A DNA stretch of 64,000 bases from Actinospineispora spinosispora DSM 44797 (GTDB lineage: Bacteria > Actinomycetota > Actinomycetes > Mycobacteriales > Pseudonocardiaceae), in contig NZ_KE386835.1 of the NCBI RefSeq assembly GCF_000429025.1, forward strand, positions 248,001 through 312,000. The letters are read 5' to 3'. A program made the translations under genes and the position numbers. Under the pieces are notes generated by a model. It had not been told where the DNA came from and searched no databases. It was given only the letters and a program-made list of their open reading frames with translations. This document shows positions 7,665 to 15,603 of this stretch, one piece after another; position 1 is the stretch's first letter; each line of letters opens with the position of its first letter.

Positions 7665-8437
7665 TCCTTGCCGCCCGATTTGCCGCCCGACTTGCTCGGC
7701 AGCTCGTACGGGTACGGCGCGGCCAGCGCGGCGGTCTGTGCCTCGGCGAGCTGGGCGCACCCGGCGAGCGCCATGTCCAGCATCGAGTCGAGCGTGGAGC
7801 GCGGGAACGTGGCGCCCTCGGCGGTGCCCTGCACCTCGACCAGGGTGCCCACGTCGGTGGCGACCACGTTCATGTCGACCTCGGCGCGGGAGTCCTCGTC
7901 ATAGGGCAGGTCCAGCCGGACCCGCCCGTCGACGACGCCGACGCTCACCGCGACGATCTGGCACGACAGCGGCTTGGGGTCGTTCAGCCTGCCGGCGGCG
8001 CCCAGCCAGGTGATGGCATCGGCGAGCGCCACGTAGGCGCCGGTGATCGCGGCGGTACGGGTGCCACCGTCGGCCTGCAGCACGTCGCAGTCGATCGCGA
8101 TGGTGTTCTCACCGATCGCGGCGAGGTCGATGCAGGCACGCAGCGAACGGCCGACCAGCCTGCTGATCTCGTGCGTCCTACCTCCGACCCGTCCCTTGAC
8201 CGACTCGCGGTCGCTGCGGGTGTGCGTCGCCGACGGCAGCATCGCGTACTCGGCGGTCACCCACCCGAGCCCGGAACCCTTGCGCCACCGGGGCACGCCC
8301 GCCGTCACGCTCGCGGCGCACAGCACCTTGGTCTGTCCGTAGGACACCAGCACCGACCCTGCCGGATGCCGCTGGAACCCCCTGGCGATCTCCACCGGGC
8401 GGAGTTCATCGTCCGCCCTGCCGTCTCCTCGCGTCAC
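7661..8437 (-). CDS. rph: Ribonuclease PH
   Basis: 258-aa phosphorolytic 3'-5' exoribonuclease that trims tRNA precursors. It shows RHPAGSVLVSYGQTKVLCAA, the SDRESVKGRVGGRTHEISRL phosphate-binding segment, and ENTIAIDCDVLQADGGTRTA. The C-terminus has a short Lys/Gly-rich tail (SKSGGKSGGKE). It is the first gene of an rph-rdgB operon. The upstream 65 bp to the divergent DUF2231 gene presumably holds the promoter. Confidence 0.96.
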   Translation of the reverse strand: MTRGDGRADDELRPVEIARGFQRHPAGSVLVSYGQTKVLCAASVTAGVPRWRKGSGLGWVTAEYAMLPSATHTRSDRESVKGRVGGRTHEISRLVGRSLRACIDLAAIGENTIAIDCDVLQADGGTRTAAITGAYVALADAITWLGAAGRLNDPKPLSCQIVAVSVGVVDGRVRLDLPYDEDSRAEVDMNVVATDVGTLVEVQGTAEGATFPRSTLDSMLDMALAGCAQLAEAQTAALAAPYPYELPSKSGGKSGGKE

Positions 8438-8502
8438 CGGGCCACCCTACGACCACCCCCGTGCCGGTACCGCCGGTGGTTGGACCGACTAGAAATACGG
8501 CC

Positions 8503-8967
8503 ATGATTACCTTCGGTGGCCTACCGGCTCACCCTCTGATCATTCACGCGGTCGTGGTCCTGCTTCCGCTGGCGGCGCTGGGCACACTGCTGGTCGCGGC
8601 ACGTCCCGTGTGGCGGCGGACCCTGGGCCCGTGGGTCTTCCTGATCGCCCTGGTCGGCACGCTCGCCGTGCCACTCGCCACGACGACCGGTGACCAGCTC
8701 AAGGAGGCCATGGGCGGCGGCGGTCCGCTGGTCGAGGTCCACGAGGGCCGCGCCGACAAGCTGCTGCCGTTCGTCGTCCTGTACGCCGTGGTGCTGCTGG
8801 CCGCGCTGCTGCTGGGCCGGCGCGCGGACCGGTCTCCCGGGGTCCTGACCAAGGTGACCGTCGGTGTGGCGGTGCTGGCGGCGATCCTGGGCCTGGTGGT
8901 GACGTACCTGGTGATCTGGATCGGCCACGCGGGCGCTCTAGCGGTCTGGGAGGGCACCGGCCAGTAA
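8503..8967 (+). CDS. DUF2231 integral membrane protein
   Basis: 154 aa with four hydrophobic helices. The N-terminal FGGLPAHPLIIHAVVVLLPL, with its conserved G-x-P-x-HP-x(2)-HF/V pattern, is diagnostic of DUF2231. A conserved His in the second half (LVEVHEGRAD) could bind a cofactor or metal. Function is unknown. It starts at ATG 8503 and converges on the MBL-fold gene through a long hairpin. Confidence 0.85.
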   Translation: MITFGGLPAHPLIIHAVVVLLPLAALGTLLVAARPVWRRTLGPWVFLIALVGTLAVPLATTTGDQLKEAMGGGGPLVEVHEGRADKLLPFVVLYAVVLLAALLLGRRADRSPGVLTKVTVGVAVLAAILGLVVTYLVIWIGHAGALAVWEGTGQ

Positions 8968-8973
8968 CCGCGT

Positions 8974-9047
8974 AGCTCGCACAGACCTTCCGTACGCCAC
9001 ACAGAGGCCGGAGCCTCTGCGCGGCGTGCAGAACCTCTGTGCGAGCT
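8974..9047. terminator. Three-tier bidirectional hairpin
   Basis: The outer arms AGCTCGCACAGA (8974-8985) and TCTGTGCGAGCT (9036-9047) pair perfectly. Inside are GTACGCC/GGCGTGC and CAGAGGC/GCCTCTG stems, stacking into one long rod. It fills the gap between convergent genes and touches the TGA stop of the minus-strand gene. Confidence 0.75.
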
Positions 9048-9832
9048 CAGATTTTGTAGTGGGCGCCCGCTGACACCAGTTCCACGGGGCCGTTGAACGT
9101 CGCTTTCGCCTCGGCCAGGAGGATCGCCGCGTCGTGCCAGACCGCCACGTGGGTGATCAGCAGGCGCCCCACTCCGGCCGCTGCCGCGTGTTCGCCCGCC
9201 TCGGTTCCGGACAGGTGGATTCCGGGCGGGGGTAACTCGCCGTTCGGCCCGGTGTGCGGCCAGGTCGCCTCGCACAGCATCACGTCGGCGCCCCGGGACA
9301 GCTCGACCAGCGCGGGGCTTGCCGCGGTGTCGCCGCTGTAGACCAGGCTGCGGCCCTCGTACTCGACCCGGATCGCGTAGGACTCGCAGGGGTGCACGAC
9401 GCGGCGCGTACGCAGAACCGCACCGGCGAAGTCGATCCGATCGCCATCGCCGACGCTTCGGATGTCCAGGACGTCGGTGAGGTCCTCGGTGTCCCGCTCG
9501 TACGCGCAGGTGCCGTACTGGGCGACCAGCCGGTCCGCCGTCTCGGCGGGACCGTAGACCGGCAGCCGCCTGCTGGCGGGCGGGTACGGCGGCGCCGGGT
9601 GGTAGCGCCGGTAGACCACGAGCGACGAGACGTCCGAGCAGTGGTCGGGGTGCAGGTGCGACAGGAACAGCCCGTCCAGGTCGAACGGGTCCAGCTCACG
9701 GTGCATCGCGCCCAGGACGCCGTTGCCGAGATCCAGGGCCAGGGTGCGGTCGCCGATCCGGACCAGGTAACCCGATGACGGTGAATTCGGCCCTGGTCCG
9801 CTGCCCGAGCACCCCAGCACCGTGAGTTCCAT
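9047..9832 (-). CDS. MBL-fold hydrolase, Rv1339-type (cAMP phosphodiesterase-like)
   Basis: 261 aa metallo-beta-lactamase-fold enzyme. The metal motif HLHPDH has His59, His61, Asp63 and His64; further ligands lie in VVHPCESYAIRV, YSGDTAAS and ITHVAVWHD. The opening MELTVLGCSGSGPGPNSPSS is like Rv1339 of M. tuberculosis, reported to be an atypical class II cAMP phosphodiesterase. Its place between murI and rph is the same as Rv1338-Rv1339-Rv1340, which strengthens the match. RNase Z activity is an alternative but the usual tRNase exosite is absent. Confidence 0.85.
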   Translation of the reverse strand: MELTVLGCSGSGPGPNSPSSGYLVRIGDRTLALDLGNGVLGAMHRELDPFDLDGLFLSHLHPDHCSDVSSLVVYRRYHPAPPYPPASRRLPVYGPAETADRLVAQYGTCAYERDTEDLTDVLDIRSVGDGDRIDFAGAVLRTRRVVHPCESYAIRVEYEGRSLVYSGDTAASPALVELSRGADVMLCEATWPHTGPNGELPPPGIHLSGTEAGEHAAAAGVGRLLITHVAVWHDAAILLAEAKATFNGPVELVSAGAHYKI

Positions 9833-9895
9833 GGCGACATCTTGCCTTTTTTAACGCTGTTCGGCCGGGTCAAGCGGCATATTTCAGGAGCTGAA

Positions 9896-10300
9896 TCAGT
9901 TCCGTCGGCCGGTTCGGTACAGCCACACCATCCCGATGATCGGCAACACCAGCGGCACCCAGCCGTAACCGGAGCCGTAGTCCGACCACACCGTCGCCTT
10001 CGGGAACGCCGCGCGGTCGGCGAGGCTCAGCGTGCCGACGACGAGCACGCCGGTCAGCTCGATCGACACCGCGATCCACGCGAGCCGGCGGGCGCCCGGC
10101 CCGGTCATCGCGAGCCCGACGGTCGCCAGGATGTACACCACCCCGGCGAACGCGGACAGCAGGTAGGCGATCGGCGCCTCGTGGAAGCGGGTGACCAGCT
10201 GGACACCCGCGCGTGCGGTCGCCGAGAGCGCGAACACCGCGTAGACAGCGATCAGGACCCGGCCGGGACCGGTCGCGGTCGGTCGAGTCTCCTCAGGCAC
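9896..10300 (-). CDS. Small integral membrane protein of unknown family
   Basis: 134 aa with four predicted membrane helices (VLIAVYAVFALSATARAGVQ, IAYLLSAFAGVVYILATVGL, IAVSIELTGVLVVGTLSL, VPLVLPIIGMVWLY). The family is not recognised. GTG 10300 overlaps the end of the preceding gene by 8 nt, so translation is probably coupled and the two small membrane proteins may work together. They form the tail of the murI operon. Confidence 0.7.
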   Translation of the reverse strand: MPEETRPTATGPGRVLIAVYAVFALSATARAGVQLVTRFHEAPIAYLLSAFAGVVYILATVGLAMTGPGARRLAWIAVSIELTGVLVVGTLSLADRAAFPKATVWSDYGSGYGWVPLVLPIIGMVWLYRTGRRN

Positions 10301-10658
10301 CGGTGTTGCCCCACAGCAGGAGCAGCCGCAGCACCGCGACACCCACGGCGACCGAGGCCACGGCGACGACCGTGCCGCCCCAGCGGCTCGGTTCGGCGCG
10401 GGCGAACTGCAGCCCGATCGGCAGGACCCCGACCGAGACCAGCAGGTAGATCAGGAACGTGGACGTCTCGACCGGCCGCATCCCACCGAACACGCGCGCC
10501 GCGCCGATCACCGCCTGCACGATCAGCAGCACCTCGACCACGCCGACCGCGCGCACCATCGGCTGCTCGACGGGGCGCTTCAGCAGGGTGGTGACGATCC
10601 CGAAGATCGCCAGCACACCGGTCAGCACCAGCAGCAGTACAGCCAGCCCGTGGATCAC
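10293..10658 (-). CDS. Small integral membrane protein of unknown family
   Basis: 121 aa with four predicted helices spanning nearly the whole length (MIHGLAVLLLVLTGVLAIFG, VRAVGVVEVLLIVQAVIGAA, FLIYLLVSVGVLPIGLQFA, TVVAVASVAVGVAVLRLLLL). No catalytic motif is visible. The GTG at 10658 overlaps the murI stop as GTGA. Function is unknown; the close coupling to murI hints at an envelope role but does not prove it. Confidence 0.7.
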   Translation of the reverse strand: MIHGLAVLLLVLTGVLAIFGIVTTLLKRPVEQPMVRAVGVVEVLLIVQAVIGAARVFGGMRPVETSTFLIYLLVSVGVLPIGLQFARAEPSRWGGTVVAVASVAVGVAVLRLLLLWGNTGA

Positions 10659-11530
10659 CTGCCGGACGATACCGCCTGCGCCGGGAGCGGCAGGGACGCC
10701 ACCGACTCGATCTCGGGGCCGAGGAAACGGCGGCCGAGCTTGCGGAACGGCTCCGGCTCACCGGTCGCCAGGAACTCGTGCCGGACGGGCGGCGCGTCGG
10801 CCGTGAGCGGCTCGCGCAGCAGGTCCAGCTCGGAGAGGACCCTCAGCACGTCCTTTGCGGTCTCCTCGGCGCTGGACACCAGCATGACCTCGGGACCGAG
10901 CGCGAGCTGCAGGACGCCGGACAGCAGCGGGTAGTGCGTGCAACCCAGGATCACCGTGTCGACCTGCGCGCGCTGCAACGGTTCGAGGTAGCTCTGCGCC
11001 AGCCCGAGGACCTGCCGGCCGCTGGTCATGCCGCGTTCCACGAAGTCGACGAACCTCGGGCAGGCGACCGGGACCACCTCGACGTCCCGCGCGGCGGCGA
11101 ACGTGTCGGTGTAGGCGCCGGAACGGATGGTGACCTCGGTGGCGAGTACCCCGATCCGTCCGTTGCGGGTGGCGGCCACCGCGCGGCGCACCGCGGGGCG
11201 GATCACCTCGACGACCGGAACCGGGTAGCGCTCGCGGGCGTCGACCAGGCACGCCGAGGACGCCGAGTTGCACGCGATGACGAGCATCTTCACGCCGCGT
11301 TCGACCAGGTCGTCGGCCATGTCCAAGGCGTGGCGCCGCACCTCGGCGGTCGACTTCGGCCCGTACGGGCTGTGCGCGGTGTCGCCGACGTAGATCAGTT
11401 TCTCGGCCGGCAGCTGGTCGATGACCGCGCGGGCCACGGTCAGCCCGCCGACACCGGAGTCGAACATGCCGATCGGCGCATCCACCGGCAGCCCGCGAAA
11501 GCTGTCGGACGTACGAACCCAGGGTTTCAC
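10655..11530 (-). CDS. murI: Glutamate racemase
   Basis: 291 aa. It makes D-glutamate for peptidoglycan. The two catalytic cysteines are Cys87 in VIACNSAS and Cys197 in ILGCTHYP; the N-terminal GMFDSGVGGLTV and the VGDTAHSPYG loop are also present. GTG 11530 overlaps the rhomboid stop as GTGA and adds about 20 residues before the core, similar to other actinobacterial MurI. Order rhomboid-murI-MBL matches Rv1337-Rv1339. Confidence 0.95.
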   Translation of the reverse strand: MKPWVRTSDSFRGLPVDAPIGMFDSGVGGLTVARAVIDQLPAEKLIYVGDTAHSPYGPKSTAEVRRHALDMADDLVERGVKMLVIACNSASSACLVDARERYPVPVVEVIRPAVRRAVAATRNGRIGVLATEVTIRSGAYTDTFAAARDVEVVPVACPRFVDFVERGMTSGRQVLGLAQSYLEPLQRAQVDTVILGCTHYPLLSGVLQLALGPEVMLVSSAEETAKDVLRVLSELDLLREPLTADAPPVRHEFLATGEPEPFRKLGRRFLGPEIESVASLPLPAQAVSSGR

Positions 11531-12159
11531 CGAGGCATCACCGGTTCCTGCGAGAGCCGCCGTTGCCGGTCGGCGCGAGCCACCATCCGAGCGCACAGTA
11601 TCCCGGCCAGCGCGCCGAACAGATGCGCCTGCCAGGAGATGCCCGGCTGACCGGGGATCACCCCGAACAGCACACCGCCCCAGAAGAAGAACAACACCAC
11701 GGCCAGCAGGATCTGCTTCACGCTGCCGGCGAAGAAACCGCGGAACAGCAGGAACATCAGCCAGCCGAAGATCACCCCGGACGCGCCGACCGTCACCGAG
11801 CCCTGCGGCGACAGCAGCCAGACCCCCAGGCCGCTGATCACCCAGATGACCGCGGTGACGAACAGGAACTGCCGGAGACCACCCGCCATCGCGAGGAACC
11901 CGAAGATCAGGAAGGGCAGCGTGTTCGACCACAGGTGCAGCCATCCGGCGTGCAGCAGCGGCGCCCACAGCACGCCCACCAGGTGGTCCGGGTCGCCCGC
12001 GACGATCCCGTCCTCCGCGTCGAGCCGCAGCCCGGTGCTGACGTCGTAGGCCTCGATCACGTACAGCGCGAAGGTGAACAGCAACATCGTCGCGGCGGCG
12101 CTGAACGGCCGCACCGGCAGAACCCTGGCTGCCGACCTGGGCCGGGCGGGAGTCACCAT
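11527..12159 (-). CDS. Rhomboid-family intramembrane serine protease
   Basis: 210 aa, about six membrane helices. The catalytic Ser127 is in VGASGVIFG and the His179 partner in ISWQAHLFGALAG; HLWSN at 75-79 is the conserved helix-2 motif. It cleaves membrane protein substrates inside the bilayer; the substrate is unknown. ATG 12159 has GAAGG upstream; the adjacent GTG at 12156 is equally possible. It is the homologue by position of Rv1337, downstream of cysM but separated from it by a strong hairpin. Confidence 0.9.
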   Translation of the reverse strand: MVTPARPRSAARVLPVRPFSAAATMLLFTFALYVIEAYDVSTGLRLDAEDGIVAGDPDHLVGVLWAPLLHAGWLHLWSNTLPFLIFGFLAMAGGLRQFLFVTAVIWVISGLGVWLLSPQGSVTVGASGVIFGWLMFLLFRGFFAGSVKQILLAVVLFFFWGGVLFGVIPGQPGISWQAHLFGALAGILCARMVARADRQRRLSQEPVMPR

Positions 12160-12190
12160 GCCTTCGACATTACGCGAGCCCACGTCAGAG

Positions 12191-12236
12191 CCCGTGAGTG
12201 TTTTGGGTTGCCATGGCAGCCCAAAACACTCACGGG
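12191..12236. terminator. Perfect hairpin terminator, GTGAGTG-edged family
   Basis: Left arm CCCGTGAGTGTTTTGGG pairs with CCCAAAACACTCACGGG around a short TTGCCATGGCAG centre that pairs further. It lies 5 nt past the cysM stop and before the rhomboid gene, so it should separate the mec-cysO-cysM transcript from the murI operon. Confidence 0.85.
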
Positions 12237-12240
12237 TCAG

Positions 12241-13191
12241 TTAGGCCCAGAGTTGGCCGTCGAGGGCTTCGGCGCTCTCCTCCAGGTCGCCCGCGTAGGC
12301 GCCCGTCGAGAGGTACTTCCAGCCCGCGTCGGCCACCACGAGCACGATGTCGGCCGGTTCCGCGCTGCCCGCCGCCTTCTCGGCCAGCGCCAGCGCGGCG
12401 TGCAGGACGCCACCGGTGGAGATGCCGGCGAAGATGCCTTCCTTCTCCACCAGCTCGCGGGTGCGCCGCAGCGCGTCGAAACTGCCGACCGAGTAGCGGC
12501 CGGTCAGCACCGAGGGGTCGTACAGCTCGGGCACGAAACCCTCGTCGAGGTTGCGCAGCCCGTACACGAGCTCGCCGTAGCGCGGCTCGGCGGCGATGAT
12601 CTGCACGTCCGGCTTGTGCTCACGCAGGAACCGGCCGGTGCCGACGAGCGTGCCGGTCGTGCCCAGCCCGGCGACGAAGTGCGTGACGCTCGGCAGGTCA
12701 CGCAGGATCTCCGGCCCGGTCGTGCGGTAGTGCGCGCGGGCGTTCTCCGGGTTGCCGTACTGGTAGAGCATCACCCAGTCGGGGTTCTCGGCGGCCAGTT
12801 TCTTGGCCACCGCCACCGCCTGGTTGGAACCACCGGCGGCGGGCGAGGAGATGATCCGCGCGCCGTACATGGTGAGCAGCTGGCGCCGCTCCTCCGAGGT
12901 GTTCTCCGGCATGACGCAGACCAGCTTGTAGCCCTTGAGCTTCGCGGCCATCGCCAGCGAGATGCCGGTGTTGCCCGAGGTCGGCTCCAGCACCGTGCAG
13001 CCGGGACGCAGCCGCCCGTCCGCTTCGGCCGCCTCGATCATGGCGAGCGCGGGGCGATCCTTGATCGAACCGGTCGGGTTGCGATCCTCCAGCTTCGCCC
13101 ACAGCCGTACGTGCTCGGCGGACGAGAAGGACGGCAGTCCGACCAGCGGGGTGTCCCCTACCGCGTGCAGCAGGGAGTCATAGCGAGCCAC
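12241..13191 (-). CDS. cysM: O-phosphoserine sulfhydrylase (CysO-dependent cysteine synthase)
   Basis: 316-aa PLP enzyme. Lys44 in NPTGSIKDRPA is the Schiff-base lysine and TSGNTG (71-76) binds the substrate carboxylate. The C-terminus (IFAGISTGGVLHAALALAEK, VVADAGWKYLSTGAYAGDLE, ending GQLWA) matches M. tuberculosis CysM closely. That enzyme uses O-phosphoserine and the thiocarboxylate of CysO rather than O-acetylserine and sulfide, and the adjacent cysO and mec genes support the same chemistry here. It starts 21 nt after the cysO stop. Confidence 0.95.
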   Translation of the reverse strand: MARYDSLLHAVGDTPLVGLPSFSSAEHVRLWAKLEDRNPTGSIKDRPALAMIEAAEADGRLRPGCTVLEPTSGNTGISLAMAAKLKGYKLVCVMPENTSEERRQLLTMYGARIISSPAAGGSNQAVAVAKKLAAENPDWVMLYQYGNPENARAHYRTTGPEILRDLPSVTHFVAGLGTTGTLVGTGRFLREHKPDVQIIAAEPRYGELVYGLRNLDEGFVPELYDPSVLTGRYSVGSFDALRRTRELVEKEGIFAGISTGGVLHAALALAEKAAGSAEPADIVLVVADAGWKYLSTGAYAGDLEESAEALDGQLWA

Positions 13192-13212
13192 TGGTCGTCC
13201 TCCCCCGCCGGA

Positions 13213-13488
13213 TCAGACCCCGCCGGCTACCGCCGGCAGGATGGTCAGCGAGTCGCCGTCGGCAACGGGAGCCTCGAGGCCACCGGAGAAACGGACGTCC
13301 TCGTCGTTGACGTAGATGTTCACGAAGCGGTGCAGTGAACCGTCCTTGACCAGGCGGGCCTTGATGCCGCCGTGGTTGTTGTCCAGGTCGGTGATGACCT
13401 CGTCGACGGTGCTGCCGTTCGCCTGGACGGACTTCTCGCCGCCGGTGTGCGTGCGCAGGATGGTGGGAATCGAGACAGTGACGGCCAT
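13213..13488 (-). CDS. cysO: Sulfur carrier protein CysO (ThiS/MoaD fold)
   Basis: 91-aa ubiquitin-like sulfur carrier. The C-terminal tail that is thiocarboxylated is normally an exposed Gly-Gly. Here the reading is TILPAVAGG followed by one extra Val before the stop, so the diglycine is not terminal as encoded. The Mec peptidase encoded next door may trim it. The ATG at 13488 is preceded by AGGAGG. Role and partners follow from the mec-cysO-cysM order. Confidence 0.93.
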   Translation of the reverse strand: MAVTVSIPTILRTHTGGEKSVQANGSTVDEVITDLDNNHGGIKARLVKDGSLHRFVNIYVNDEDVRFSGGLEAPVADGDSLTILPAVAGGV

Positions 13489-13576
13489 GTGTCCTCCTGA
13501 TGGTGCGGCCGAGCCGGGAATTGTCTAGTGGGAAAACATCGCGACGGATCGGATGATTCCGCCCGCGCGGCGGAGC

Positions 13577-14041
13577 TCAGCGACAATCAGGGACGTCGTC
13601 GGCGCCGGTGTGGGAGAACATGTAGCTCTCGACCACCTCGACCGACTCTTCGGAAATCTCACCGTCCACGATGCGATAGGACCGGAACTCGGGCTCCTCG
13701 GTGTCCTGGTCGTCCCGCGTGGAGACCAGCACGTAGTGCGCCTCCGGTTCGGACGCGTAGGACACATCGGTGCGCGACGGGTACGCCTGGGTGGCGGTGT
13801 GCGAGTGGTAGATCACCACGGGCACCTCGTCATTGGCGTCCATCTCCCGATACAGCCGGAGCAGGTCACCGGACTCGAACTCGTAGAACGTCGGTGACCG
13901 AGCAGCGTTGATCATCGGGATGAACCGCTCGGGGCGGTCCGTGCCTTCCGGTCCAGCGATCACACCGCAGCACTCGTCGGGATGATCCCGCCGAGCATGC
14001 GCAACGATCTCGTCCACGAGATCTTTTCGGATCACCAGCAC
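13577..14041 (-). CDS. mec: JAMM/MPN metalloprotease Mec (CysO-cysteine peptidase)
   Basis: 154 aa. The zinc site is the JAMM motif: Glu23 in DECCG, His79 and His81 in YHSHT, Ser89 and Asp92 in PSRTD. In M. tuberculosis Mec releases cysteine from the CysO-Cys adduct made by CysM, the last step of the pathway. It heads the mec-cysO-cysM operon, with 88 nt before cysO. Confidence 0.93.
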   Translation of the reverse strand: MLVIRKDLVDEIVAHARRDHPDECCGVIAGPEGTDRPERFIPMINAARSPTFYEFESGDLLRLYREMDANDEVPVVIYHSHTATQAYPSRTDVSYASEPEAHYVLVSTRDDQDTEEPEFRSYRIVDGEISEESVEVVESYMFSHTGADDVPDCR

Positions 14042-14093
14042 CGCTACAGCCTACGGGCTGCTTCTGACGGTGCGCATCTAATGTCGGTACTTC

Positions 14094-14504
14094 TCACACC
14101 GAAGCGTTGACCTGGGAGTCGTAGCGTTCCCGCGCGGCGTCCACGTCCTCGATGTAGCACTCGGCCCAGTCCTTGATCGCGCGCATCACCGGCAGCAGCG
14201 TGGTGCCCAGCTCGGTCAGCTCGTAGTCGACCCGAACCGGCACGCTCGCGGTGACCCGGCGCGAGACCAGACCGTCCCGTTCCAGGCTGCGCAGTGTCTG
14301 GGTGAGCATCTTCTGGCTCACCCCGGGCATCGTGCGCAGCAGCTCGCTGTAGCGCTGGGACCCGCCGGCGAGCGCCACCAGCACGAGGCTCACCCACTTG
14401 TCACTGATCCGGTCGAGCAGCTTCTGCGTGGGGCAGTCCCGCAGGAAGGCGTTGTAGGCGACTGCGTCGAGCTGGCGTCGCTGCACGGCCGTCTGGGTCG
14501 CCAT
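14094..14504 (-). CDS. HxlR-family winged-helix regulator
   Basis: 136 aa. The HxlR domain runs from CPTQKLLDRISDKWVSLVL through GGSQRYSELLRTMPGVSQKM to the wing RRVTASVPVRVDYELTELG. The early Cys (Cys25) is the residue that senses reactive species in some HxlR proteins. It is divergent from a quinone oxidoreductase gene 102 nt away, the arrangement of redox-responsive HxlR pairs, so it probably controls that gene and itself. Confidence 0.9.
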   Translation of the reverse strand: MATQTAVQRRQLDAVAYNAFLRDCPTQKLLDRISDKWVSLVLVALAGGSQRYSELLRTMPGVSQKMLTQTLRSLERDGLVSRRVTASVPVRVDYELTELGTTLLPVMRAIKDWAECYIEDVDAARERYDSQVNASV

Positions 14505-14514
14505 GACTCTCCTT

Positions 14515-14549
14515 CAGGTGACCTACGCACTTCCAGGTGCCTACTTCCT
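14515..14549. promoter_or_regulatory. Direct repeats in HxlR/oxidoreductase intergenic region
   Basis: CAGGTGACCTACGCACTTCC (14515-14534) and CAGGTGCCTACTTCC (14534-14548) are near-direct repeats about 19 bp apart, immediately upstream of the HxlR gene in the divergent promoter region. They are the best candidate operator for the HxlR protein. This is inference; no footprint-type consensus is known to me for this subgroup. Confidence 0.45.
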
Positions 14550-14606
14550 GATGGAGAGTAGCAGTTCATACGGTGACCTCCGCGAGTTCCCGAGGAGGAG
14601 ATGGAC

Positions 14607-15557
14607 ATGCGAGCAGTGGTGGTACGCAACCCGGGTGGCCCCGAGGCCCTGGAGATCGTCGACGTTCCCGTACCGACGCCCGGGCCGGGTCAGGTGCGCA
14701 TCAGGGTGCGGGCGGCGGGAGTGAACCCGGTCGACGGGTTCGTACGTAGCGGAGGCGCGGCCCAGATCGGCATGACCCCGAGCCGCGGCTCGATCGGCAT
14801 CGGCTGGGACGTGGCCGGGGTCGTCGAGGAGGTCGGCGCCGGCGTCACCGAGCTCGCGCCCGGTGATGCGGTGATCGGGCTGTCGGACCGCCTGAACCTA
14901 CCGACCTCCGGTTACGCCGAGCAGATCGTGCTGGACACCCGGGCGGTGGCCGTCGCGCCACGCGGACTGTCACCGGAGCAGGCGGCGACCCTGCCGCTCA
15001 ACGCACTCACCGCCGTTCAGGCACTCGATCTGCTCGACCTGGACGCCGGGGCGACGGTGCTGGTCACCGGGGCGGCGGGCGCGGTGGGCGGCTACGCCGT
15101 CGAGCTGGCGGTCATCCGAGGGCTGCGGGTGGTGGGCACCGCCGCCGCCGCCGACGAGGAGCTCGTCCGGGGCTTCGGCGCGGAATGGTTCGTCCCCCGT
15201 GAGGAGACCGACGCAGGCGTGGCACTCGGCCAGGCGGTCCGCGCGCTGGTCCCGGGCGGCGTGGACGGTGTCCTCGACGCCGCGGTACTGGACATGGCAG
15301 CGCACGACGCACTGCGCAACGGTGGCTCGTTCGTCACGGTCGTCGCGGCCGCGACCGTGTTCCCGCTGCGCGGCACGACGGTCCGTCACCAGTACGTCGA
15401 CGCGGACGGGCGCCAGCTCGCCGAGCTGGTCGCCCACGCCGAGGCCGGGCGGCTGACCCCGAGGGTCGCCGAGACGTTCCCGCTGGACAAAGCCGTCCTG
15501 GCGCACCAGAGGTTCGCCGAGGGCGGCCTGCGCGGGCGCCTGGTCCTCGTCCCGTGA
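14607..15557 (+). CDS. NADP-dependent quinone oxidoreductase (zinc-free MDR family)
   Basis: 316 aa. N-terminal GroES-like domain (MRAVVVRNPGGPEALEIVDV, AAGVNPVDGFVRSGG) and a Rossmann domain with TVLVTGAAGAVGGYAVELA. No zinc-ligand Cys set is present, so it is a QOR-type reductase of quinones or enones rather than an alcohol dehydrogenase. ATG 14607 is preferred because GAGGAGG (14592-14598) is at proper spacing; an ATG at 14601 is too close. Expression is likely controlled by the divergent HxlR gene. Confidence 0.88.
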   Translation: MRAVVVRNPGGPEALEIVDVPVPTPGPGQVRIRVRAAGVNPVDGFVRSGGAAQIGMTPSRGSIGIGWDVAGVVEEVGAGVTELAPGDAVIGLSDRLNLPTSGYAEQIVLDTRAVAVAPRGLSPEQAATLPLNALTAVQALDLLDLDAGATVLVTGAAGAVGGYAVELAVIRGLRVVGTAAAADEELVRGFGAEWFVPREETDAGVALGQAVRALVPGGVDGVLDAAVLDMAAHDALRNGGSFVTVVAAATVFPLRGTTVRHQYVDADGRQLAELVAHAEAGRLTPRVAETFPLDKAVLAHQRFAEGGLRGRLVLVP

Positions 15558-15603
15558 CCGGCGGCCATCCGTCGACGAACCGCCGCACTGTTAACGTCGA
15601 CGG

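Noticed and set aside
11563..13338. A 591-codon plus-strand open frame
   Set aside because: Antisense to rhomboid and cysM, both clearly real. Composition is that of a frame shadow.
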